A DNA stretch of 64,000 nt from Ciborinia camelliae (Eukaryota; Ascomycota; Leotiomycetes; Helotiales; Sclerotiniaceae), in assembly GCA_025890175.1 (NCBI GenBank), contig JANPYM010000001.1, positions 957,187 to 1,021,186 of the forward strand. The letters run 5' to 3'. Under the pieces are notes generated by a model. That model ran no database searches and was not told the origin of the DNA. It saw only the letters and a program-made list of their open reading frames with translations. The translations under genes were made by a program, and so were the position numbers. Shown in pieces: positions 22,552-32,941 of the stretch. Positions within the stretch are counted from its first letter, which is position 1. Each line of letters opens with the position of its first letter.

Positions 22552-25500
22552 ATGGATGTTACGGAGGAGGAACTGGATCCTTTATGGAAGGACCTCGATT
22601 GGTAGGTTATGTGCCATTTCTTTAGAGGCTTGGAAGTAGGCTGACAGAGTGAAGGGCCATGGGACAGTAAGTCTATTCTTAGTTGTCTGAGCTGTACGTT
22701 GGTTATAACAACTCACGGCTTTGCAATCATGTGTTTGATCATGTGTTTGATCATGTGTGCTGATGAGAACTTCCTGGTTCTAGATGCTTCATGATGGGAT
22801 TTGAAGGGACCGAGGTTACCCCTCAGATCAGGAATCTCATCGAGGATCATCATCTAGGCGCTATTCTGTTGACGACGAGGAACTTGAAGAGTAATGATTG
22901 CATTTCTTATTTCTGCTTATAGAGTTTTAATTCTCCCATCGTTTCGTGATCCACTGGGTAGCCTTACCCCTTTCTTGTCACCTTCAAGGACCATTAATCC
23001 GGCCATGTAATTTGTCTCTATCTTGTACATTTCAAGGACTTTTTTTTTCTAATAAAATTGTTCTTTATGCTTCTTCAACAACAGACGTTAACCTGTGTAG
23101 ATGCCCACGAGACAGCGAATCTAGTCCAGGAGCTCCAAACGATTGCGCATCAAGCCGGCCATCCAGTCCCATTGATCATCGCTCTCGATCAAGAAAATGG
23201 CGGTGTCAATAGTCTCTTCGACGAAGATTATATCTGTCAATTTCCTAGCGCAATGGGTGTTGCAGCAACTGGATCTCCAGAGCTTGCGTACGAAGTTGCA
23301 AATGCTACAGCCAAAGAACTGTCAGCTGTTGGAGTTAATATGATCATGGGTCCTTGTCTCGATGTCCTGACAAATGCTCGCCATCAACCTTTAGGAGTAA
23401 GAGCTACGGGAGATGATCCCCAAGAAGTATCTCAATATGGTATTGCTTCCATGAATGGTTATAAGGATGCTGGGATCGCTACATGTGGAAAGCATTTTCC
23501 ATCCTATGGAAATCTAGATTTCCTAGGTTCGTCTCTTGACATGCCCATTATCACAGAGACTCTGGAGCAACTAAGCCTCGGCGCTCTTGTTCCATTTAGA
23601 AATGCTATTCGTGAAGGAATGGATTCCATAATGGTTGGTGGATGTGCAATAGCGAATGCTGGTTCGTGCATTATGCTCACGAAATGCCATTATTAACATT
23701 AAATAGGAATGAACGTTATGCACGCTTGTCTCAGCGACCAAGTTGTGAATGACCTCCTACGCAACGACCTTGGTTTCAACGGTGTAGTTGTTTCAGAGTG
23801 TCTTGAAATGGAAGCATTAAGTCATGACATCGGAGTCAGGGGTGGTACTGTTATGGCAGTAGAAGCAGGATGTGACCTGGTTCTTCTCTGTCGTTCTTAC
23901 GCTGTTCAAAAAGAAGCCATTGCAGGACTAAAACTCGGTCTCGAAAACGACATGATATCTAGAGATCGTATCAATCTCTCTCTCAAACGAGTTCTCAGGG
24001 TCAAATCTCAATGTACATCTTGGGCCAAAGCTTTAAACCCCCAAGGCATTAACCATTTAGCATCTTTACATCCTGGTCATCTCGCTCTATCAACTAAAGC
24101 ATATGATCACTCAATAACCATCATGAGAGATAAAGGCCACTTACTTCCACTATCAAATAGTTACTCTGAGGATGATGACGATCTTCTTCTTCTAACACCT
24201 TTAGTAAAGCCCTTACCCGCCTCCGCCGCAACCGCAACTCTTAATAACGAGAATGCGAAATCTAACAGTACAGAGTCTGAAAAATCACACAGATCATCCA
24301 TCATGAGCGGCGAAGGAGTATTTAGAGAACTAGGAAGAGCATTAGCACGACAAAGACACGGAAGGCTTCTTCACACCTCATATACTGCAAATGGTGTTCG
24401 GCCCGTTCATGAAAATTTAATCAACAGAGCAGGAACCATTATCATCATAACAGCTGACGCAACTCGAAATTTGTATCAAAATGGATTTACAAAACACGTT
24501 GCGATGATGTGTTCGATGCTTAGTTCAACCGGGAAGAAGAAATCCTTAATAGTGGTTTCTGTTAGTTCTCCTTATGATTTTGCTATGGATAAGAGCATTG
24601 GGACATACGTTTGTACTTTTGATTTTACTGAAACGGCTATGAAAGCTTTGGTGAGGGCGCTATTTGGTGATTTCGTTCCTCAAGGAACATTACCTGGTAC
24701 ACTTAGGAAAAGCAGAAAAGTGCAGAAATCGAGACAACATTGGTTGGTGGAAAGTTATAATAGAGACAGAGATGCGAGAGGTCTTCAAGCTCTCATTAAA
24801 TCTTTTGAGAAAACCACGCAACCGAATCAACAACCGGCGTTGGCTGGCGCAACAGCAGATTCCTTTGAATTGGTATGTTTATTCTCACGCTTTCTATTGC
24901 AAATTCACATTCACATCTACATATACAGTCTACTAACGATTTCTTCCTCTTTCCCAGCCACCCCCTACAAACCAGACCCCCCTAGAAGAATCCCACTACG
25001 TCGTCCGTAATAGCAGCACCCAAGCGCTCTTCGGTTTCTGCTCCACCACGTACTCCCCCAGCACCCATACCGGCACCCTTTCAGCCCTCTTTGTCGACCC
25101 CTCCAAACGCAACCTCTCAATCGGACACTCCCTCCACCAGCGAGCTCTCCGTTACCTCCTCCAAAAGCCCCAGATCACTCACCTCCAACTCGGCTCTACC
25201 CTGCCAGCCCTCTACCTCGGTATCCCTATGAACGATCTCACCGAAGGCGCGCGTCTCAAACGCTGGTTCGCAGCGAATGGCTGGGATGTACTTTCTCCTC
25301 GTCTCCTTTACACATTAATTATCCGCAATCTAGCACTCTGGACCCCACCAGAGGGCTTACTGGCTACAATTCAGCGCGTGTCCCTTCAATTCGATTTAAT
25401 TCACGGCCCCAGTAATTCAGCAAACCAAGTCCTCGATTTCGTACAAACTCATTCGTCGAGTGCAGAAATACATAGTATTTATAGTCTCGCCATCACGGAT

Positions 25501-26077
25501 CCAAAATCCTGCGGCATCGTACGGGCTAAATCACCCATCGATGGGTCGCTCGTGGGCACCGTTATAATATCCCGCTCAGACACTCTTCTTTCGCGCTGGA
25601 TGCCTGTTCTTTCTTCTTCTCCTTCCTCATATTCCCATTCCAATTCCCATAATTCAACCCCAAATAACTCAAAAGGTAAAGAAAAAGAAGGGGGAGACAG
25701 GAATGGAAATACTCTAGGGGGTATCTTAGCCCCCATCATCCCATCAAATAATGCGCAGAGAGAAACGATCTTACAAGGGTTGGTCATGTTAAGTATTAGA
25801 CAGAACAAGAATAAGGGGGATGGGAAGGGAGCGGTTTTGAATTGGGTTGTGGGAGGTGATAGGGATGTTTTGTTGGGGATGGGGTTTGATGTTTTAGCGG
25901 CGTGGGAGGAGGTGGTTTGTGGGGTTGAGAGGGTGAGTTTCTTTTGATTTGTTGCGTTTGGGTGGGAAAGTGGGAGAAGGGTGGCAGTAGAAGGGAATAA
26001 AAGGGGAGAAAGGGAAGATACTAAGGATATTTGCTAACAATCGTGCTTTATAGTGGAGTGAAATGAATCTTGGTTAA
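22552..26077 (+). CDS. nag3: GH3 beta-N-acetylglucosaminidase-like protein fused to a GNAT acetyltransferase domain
   Basis: Seven exons (22552-22601, 22655-22666, 22784-22890, 23101-23661, 23707-24872, 24958-25932, 26054-26077) encode 964 residues. Exon 2 is only 12 nt and restores WAMGQCFMMGFEG. The first 620 residues are GH3/NagZ-like: GAILLTTRN, ALDQENGG near 86, CGKHFPSYGN near 185, and GVVVSECLEMEAL near 270. The nucleophile position (Asp in SDDLxM of NagZ) is Glu here, and the DSH acid/base dyad is replaced by GSS. The C-terminal 330 residues carry a GNAT-like acetyl-CoA site (LFVDPSKRNLSIGHSLHQRAL) followed by a second acetyltransferase-like half. No signal peptide is present, so an intracellular role is likely. 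It matches nag3 of the Trichoderma GlcNAc cluster in type and position; the actual reaction is uncertain. Confidence 0.88.
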
Positions 26078-28092
26078 GAAACTGAGAATTCGGAAAATTG
26101 AAAAAGAGAGGTATCATATCTCTAGTAACATTCTTGTACCTGTTGTATGTACAATTTTAATCAGACTGGATCCAAAAAATCATAGCAAATACCAATGTGT
26201 CTCACGCTCACTCATACATGAAGGTTATTTTTTAAGTATCACTTGTACTGGTGAGTTGACAATACCGAAACAATGGAGTAGTATCCGATATACTTAACTT
26301 TCACTCTTTGAATCCTTCCTTCCCTGTTCATTAAGAAGCACGAAAAACATCATCAATGCCCTTTTCGGCATCCAGCACGATGATGATTCGAGCGAGCCCT
26401 CAATACCAGAAGTGGGCTTGTACAAGTAGAGACTCATCTATTTCAAACCTCTCCAAGTTTCTGCTATACAAATTTCATCCTATATTATAGATCGAGTGAG
26501 GACGATAGATTCAATTCGCGAAAGAAGCACAAAATATTTCAGTAATCAGCTGACAACATCAAGCCCACTGTCACACACAATTACCAGTCACCCCCTTCAC
26601 CTGAACCACCTCGTATTGCGAAAAGGTGTGAGTGGAGCCCTCCACCACCAAGGGAGATAAAAAAAAGTCCAAGAGCGCCTCATGATCAAATGTTGCACAT
26701 CTATCATCCAATCTCAAGATGTAGATTTACAATGAATGTAATTGTTGCACGTCGTATTTTTATAAGGTTATCCAATCTTGATATTGGAAATGAAATGGAA
26801 GGATTTGTTGCACGTCTCAAACGAATGGCAGAAGAGGAAATGTCTCGAAGGATTGATGGATGATGGATTTATGAGGAGCTGAACTATGGATACGATAGAT
26901 AGGAGTATCCTATACCTAGTACGGAGTAGGTATCCAATAATGTAAGATAGGTCTGGTATCCATCTTCCAGAAAAATCATCTCCACACCTCCTTCTCCCAA
27001 GTGACTCGGGGGAGTCGGTGAGTCTTACTTTGAACTCTCGAAAAATTGAAGTACGGTATGTACATCAATTGTTGCACGTCTGTTAGCCAAAGAAAACTGT
27101 AGAAAATGATCATATTGTTTTGTTGCATATCGTAAAACCAATAATCTATCATTTTCAATTCTATTTATAATCCATTCATCCACCCATCCTCCATTATTCA
27201 TCCCTTAGAATTAAGCTAAAGTTCTAACTCATTCGCCTCCAAGCTTAATTAGTAGTACCTAAGCTTAATAAGTTACCCTTACCCTCTTGATCATATCTAT
27301 ACTATACATGAATTCCACGAATTAAATCAATTTACTGCATAATTATCTATTGTAGTAACCAAAGCAATTCTTCAATTTTTTTAACAATCTCTATATATAA
27401 GTGAACGATTTGTTATATATCAAATATCCAATATCCATCAATAAAGAAGCATAAATTAGAAGTACAATACGGTAGTAGAATCTTCATCTTCACACCTTCT
27501 TTCCTCCAAATACACACTACCGCACATATATTACACATTTGTTGCATATCATAAAACCAATCTTTTTTCTTCAAAATATCTAAAACGCTTCCAAATCCTT
27601 TTGTTGCACATCTCTCAACAAATGATAACCCTAGAAGATGTCTTGAAGGATTTTTAGTTTTTATGCACATATAGCTGATCTTGATTTTCAAATCTACACA
27701 CCCCTAACTAATCCTTTTATAGTGTAGGTTAAGCCTCAAAGAACCAATAATGTTTTCCGAGAAGCCTTAGGAGATGTGTGTGGAGATTAACCAAAAGCTT
27801 AGGATCCGAGCCTATATCACATTTTGCTATTAGTAAAGTTTTTTGGGGGGCCTAACTGGAGTGGCAACTTTTGATTATTGGTTCACAGTAACTATCATGG
27901 AAAATTGATAAAAATCTTTCTTAATTCTAGAAGTAGGTACAGCTTATAATCTCTCACCCAGCGAGATAACCTTTTGACCCATCATTCGTGATTCATTGAT
28001 CCCTTCAAATATTTCCCATCAGTGACCTAATCCTCATCAACGCTACAAACATCTGATATCAAAATAACCGCTCCAAAACTCGCATCCTATCT
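26078..28092. other. AT-rich intergenic region with dispersed TTGTTGCA motif
   Basis: Two kilobases between the GH3-GNAT gene and pyruvate carboxylase (convergent). No gene is seen. Seven copies of the motif TTGTTGCA(C/T)(A/G)TC, all on the plus strand, lie between 26691 and 27612. Two of them are embedded in a longer shared block TTGTTGCATATC(G/A)TAAAACCA. Confidence 0.7.
26691..27612 (+). repeat. Seven dispersed copies of TTGTTGCAYRTC
   Basis: Copies start near 26690, 26742, 26805, 27069, 27120, 27539 and 27601, all in the same orientation. The first lacks the leading T. The copies at 27120 and 27539 continue identically for about ten more bases (TAAAACCAAT). Origin is unknown; they could be end fragments of a decayed repeat family. 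Confidence 0.75.
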
Positions 28093-31000
28093 CTACTCAC
28101 CAGCCTTAGCAATCTTGCAGATGAGATCGGAACCACCAACCGAATCTCCCTCCTTAATTTGCATACTGCTGACCTTACCAGCATGTGGTGCCGAGATAAC
28201 CATTTCCTACATTAATAATCAGTATACTTTTTATAATCATAAACACACGGAGAACATCTCGACTCACCATCTTCATAGCACTCAAAACAGCAAGAGGATC
28301 GCCCTTTTTAACCTCACCTCCATCCTTAACTCTCAACTCAACAACCACACCGGACATAGGAGCTCCAACTTGGCTAGAATCTCCTGGATCGGCCTTTGGT
28401 CTGCTCGTGTTCTCAACAGCCGCCTTGTTGTCATCAACAGTGACTTGTCGAACTTCACCGTTCATCTCGTAGAATACCTCTCTCTGTCCAGTGGTATCTG
28501 ACAATGGACCAACAGCAAGAAGCTTCAAGATCAAGACCTTGCCCTTCTCCAACTCAACATGGAATTCCTCGCCAATCTCTGGTCTTGAAAGGAAGTATCT
28601 AGTTGGAAGGACACTCAAATCACCGTACTTTTGAATGAACTTTCGGTAATCATCAAAGACCTTGGGGTACATAGCATAACTTGCAACATCGCACTCAGTG
28701 ACGCTGCCCCACTTGTTGTGGATATCTTTCTTGATTTGGGTCAAATCAAGTGGTTCAAGAGTAAGACCAGGGCGCTTGTCGAGCTTGCGTCGGCCACGGA
28801 GAGCATTGGTTCTCAATGGTTCGGGGAATCCACCGTATGGTTGACCCATCAAACCTTCGAAGAACTCCAAAACGGAACCTGGGAAGTCCAATTCACTGGC
28901 TCTGGCTTGGACAGAATCAAAGTCAAGTTTGTTGGAAACCATGAATTGCGCCAAATCACCAACAACCTTGGATGTAGGAGTGACCTTGACAATATCACCA
29001 AGTAAGTCATTGGCTTGCTCGTAAGCTTTCTTTGTCTCGGCCCATTGAGCTCCAAGACCAAGTTGAGATGCTTGGAACATCATGTTGGTCAATTGACCAC
29101 CTGGGATCTCGTGTTCATACACCTCAGGATCAGGTCCGGCTAAAGAAAATAGTTAGCAACGGTGACTTTACTTCAATAATTGGGAGAAAACTTACTGAGA
29201 CCAGCCTCAAATGGTGAGTACAGGAGACGGAGTTGAGCCCAGTATGTATCGATGGCTCGAACGTGGTGAACGTTCAAATTTGGATAAAGATCGGTGCCCT
29301 CCAAAGAAGCAAGAACGGCACCGACACTTGGCTGAGATGTCATACCAGACAAACTGTCAGTTGCGGTGTCCACAGCATCAGCACCTGCATTGGCGCAAGC
29401 AACCATTGATGCAACACCAGTACCGGCAGAATCGTGGGTATGGACGTGAATTGGAAGATCTGGGTACTTCTTGCGAAGAGCTCCAATCAACAAGGTGGCG
29501 GCCTTTGGCTTAAGAACACCAGCCATATCCTTGACACCCAAGATATGAATCTTAAGATCCACCAACTTCTGAGCCAAAGACAAGTAGTATTCCAAATTGT
29601 ATTTCTTTGATGGATTCAACACTATAGCCCCAATGAGTCAGTAATTGCTTATGAAGAGAGGTTTTGTATAGGGAATGAGAAACCAAAGCAGGCCCTACGG
29701 AGCCTTTCCTATCTTCAAAATGCTATGAACCATTGAAAAGATAATTCAGAGAAATAAAATATCGCTCCGACTGGAGAGGTTTTCGATACCGAACTGTTAC
29801 GTATAGTATAATTGAAAGGACCCCCCTGAGGAACAAAACTTTCTTCCCTCATCAACGTTTTCAATGACCGAAATACTGTGGACAATTGAAGGACTCTCCG
29901 AAGGAAGGGGTAAACATTGGGGAGTGTAAAATAGAATAGAACATAAGGATGAGATGAAATAAATAATTCGACGTACTATCACCTGAAGAAAAGTTAGTAA
30001 TTGATAAGCGTCTCATAGTGGATAGATTTTTACTAACCTGAATAACAGATTGTTCCTTCCACAACACCGCCGGCCTTGTGCACAGCCTTGATACCAACCT
30101 CGAGTTGATCAATATCGTTCAAAGCATCGAAAACTCTGAAAATATCGACACCGTGCTTCTTCGCTTGCTCACAGAAGTGATAGATAGCATTATCAGGCAA
30201 GGAGGAGTAAGCGACACCGTTAGCTCCACGTAACAACATTTGGAATGGAATGTTTGGAACAAGCTTTCGCATCTTTCGGAGTCTGTCCCATGGATCTTCG
30301 TAGAGGAAACGCATGGCAACATCAAAAGTGGCTCCACCCCAGCATTCCAAACTGTACAAGTTGCTGTAAGCGTGACTGGTCTCCTTTGCAATGTTCAAAA
30401 GATCAACCGTTCGGACACGAGTGGCAAGAAGCGATTGATGAGCATCACGCCACGTTGTGTCCATGAGAAGACATCCCTTGTTTGCTCTGACGGCTTTGGC
30501 GAATCCTTCAGGACCTTCTTCGAGAAGGACATTTCTCCAGCCCTTTCTGCATGGTACAGAGGTATCAATCTTGTTTCCGCTGTCATCGTGAAGTTCTGGC
30601 ATGATGATTTCACCCTTGAATTTTGGCTCTCCGATTTGACCTTTGATGCTACTGCCGTTTACGGCAACATCTCCCAGATACGCCAACAATTTTTGGGCAC
30701 GATTTTGACTACCGACCAGGTCAAACAATTCAGGGGTATCGTCGATGAATGTGGTCCAACAGTTACCATCAATGAAAGTAGGATGAGTGAGCAAAGTAGC
30801 CAAGAAAGGAATGTTAGTCTTTACACCACGGATACGGAATTCGATCAAGGCACGAAGGACCTTTCTTCGGGCAATCTCGTAAGTAGATCCGTGACAAGTA
30901 CATTTTACCAACATGCTACAGATTAGACAGTCAGTAATTGCCTACCAATGAAAGATTTTGGAGGAAATATAAAAGTAGATTGAGATCCGGGAGCAGAATT

Positions 31001-32941
31001 TGGCACAAAAGGGGCATGAAATTTTGAACCGATAACGAACCTGTCATAATGAGCTGTGAAAGATAATTAGTTAGTAAATGTTTATTATGAGAAAAGAAAA
31101 TGGAGCTATAGCTTACGAGTGATGACTGCGCCAGCGAATCCATTACCACCATCAAGACGAACTCCATTACCACCAGCCGAACGATAGACCTCAATCTTTC
31201 CAGTATCTGGCGAGAATCCCTGCGAGGGATCTTCTGTGGTAATACGGCATTGAATAGCAAAACCTCTGGTGGAAATGCGATCTTGTGTAAGACCTAATTG
31301 AGCAAGTGTTGCACCTGCAGCGATTTGAATTTGTGCAGCAATAAGATCAATTCCAGTAATCTCTTCGGTGATGGTATGCTCGACTTGAATACGTGGATTG
31401 ATTTCGATGAAATAGTATCGGTTCTGTTGGTCCACCAAGAATTCAGCTGTTCCTGCGTTGCGGTAGTTGACCGACTTGGCAAGTTTGACAGCATCATTCA
31501 AGAGGTTATCCCTAACTTCTTGAGGAAGATCCTTGGCTGGTGCGATTTCCACCACCTTTTGATGTCTTCGTTGAACGGAACAATCACGCTCGTACAAGTG
31601 AACAATGTTTCCGTGGTTGTCCCCCAAAAGTTGTACTTCAATGTGCTTTGGTTTGTCAAGGAATCGTTCCACGAAAACAGTTCCATTACCAAAGGCCGAT
31701 TTGGCTTCGGATGTGGCGCGATTGAAAGAATCTTCAAGCTCTGCCTGTTGCCGGACAACACGCATACCACGTCCACCACCTCCATATGCTGCCTTAATGA
31801 TGATGGGGAAACCATATTCATCTGTGAATTTCTTTACATCCTCGAATTTTTCCACAGCACCTTCGGTACCTGGGACAACCGGCACGCCGGCTTTGATGGC
31901 TATTTCTCTGGCAGACACCTTGTCTCCAAGGGCATCAATAACTGTTGGAGAAGGACCAACGAACTAAACGGAGGTCTCATGAGCTACGACCCGCATATGT
32001 TCAGGACAATGGGTATTCAACTTACAATAAGCCCAGCCTTCTCAACGTTTCGTGCAAACTCAGCATTCTCGGAAAGGAAACCATAACCTAATGAGATATT
32101 AGACCATTGCCCTAGTGGTTGTGATAGATGCGTATCTCATACCAGGATGTATCATTTGAACGCCATGTTCAAGGGCAATCTTGATGATTTCGTCTCCTGC
32201 CAAGTATGCACCAACCGGTGTATATTGACCCCGCTTGCCAATAACATATGCTTCATCGGCCTCTGTAACACCGTATATCAGCCTCCATCTTCACCGAGTA
32301 TCCTTCGCATATTGTACTCACTCTGCCTGTGCATACTAAGACGATCCTCATAACTAGCAACTCGGTCAGCCGCGTATCCATTATCTGATTATCGCCAAGG
32401 CGTTACCTAAAGACGGCGACTGTTTGTAGAGAAAGCTCGTGGGCCTGGGAAAAGAGATAAGTCAGTTTGATGCATGCAAAATTTCTTGGAAGACGATATG
32501 TAGAGCCCTCGAGACCAGGACAGGACAAACTTACTGTGCGGAAAATCTAAAGAGCGGAGGAATCAGGTCAGCACATTCTGCAGTTATCAGCTTGAAGCAA
32601 TTCAGCAATAACATACACGAATAGCTACACAACGTTAGCTGAGTCACAGAACACAACAGCAAAGAAGAATTGATTGACGGATGGGGAACTTACGGATTTC
32701 TCCACGATTGGCGACTATAGATCAGAAGAGGTTTAGATTAGCATAAACTGCAGGGACTTTGATGTTTCCCATATGGATGATGGTTGATTGATTGCTCACC
32801 AAGAATCTTCTTCAGTTGCATAATAGAGGAATTAGCTCTAATGCGATGAACTGTGTGTGGTTGTTTGATATCGGAACCCTCCTCAAAAACCTCACTATAA
32901 GCTCCATCTCCATGGGGGCCTTTCTCATCGTGGTGAGCCAT
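28093..32941 (-). CDS. pyc: Pyruvate carboxylase (cytosolic, biotin-dependent)
   Basis: Fifteen exons (32800-32941, 32694-32714, 32617-32624, 32535-32546, 32407-32444, 32322-32353, 32143-32262, 32026-32087, 31117-31963, 31041-31053, 30038-30915, 29977-29982, 29196-29621, 28268-29139, 28093-28206) encode 1196 residues, the usual size for fungal enzymes. It carboxylates pyruvate to oxaloacetate for gluconeogenesis and anaplerosis. In order: biotin carboxylase (KILVANRGEIPIRIFRTAHE, the ATP grasp loop [25 protein letters not shown]), carboxyltransferase ([35 protein letters not shown]) and a C-terminal biotin carrier with AMKMEM, Lys about 1158. The last intron splits AMKM and EM. Exons of 8, 12, 13 and 6 nt are required to rebuild invariant segments; no reading through the flanking introns works. 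No mitochondrial presequence is seen. Confidence 0.96.

Noticed and set aside
31298..32086. Long plus-strand frame opposite pyruvate carboxylase
   Set aside because: It is the antisense shadow of the biotin carboxylase exons and has no independent motif.
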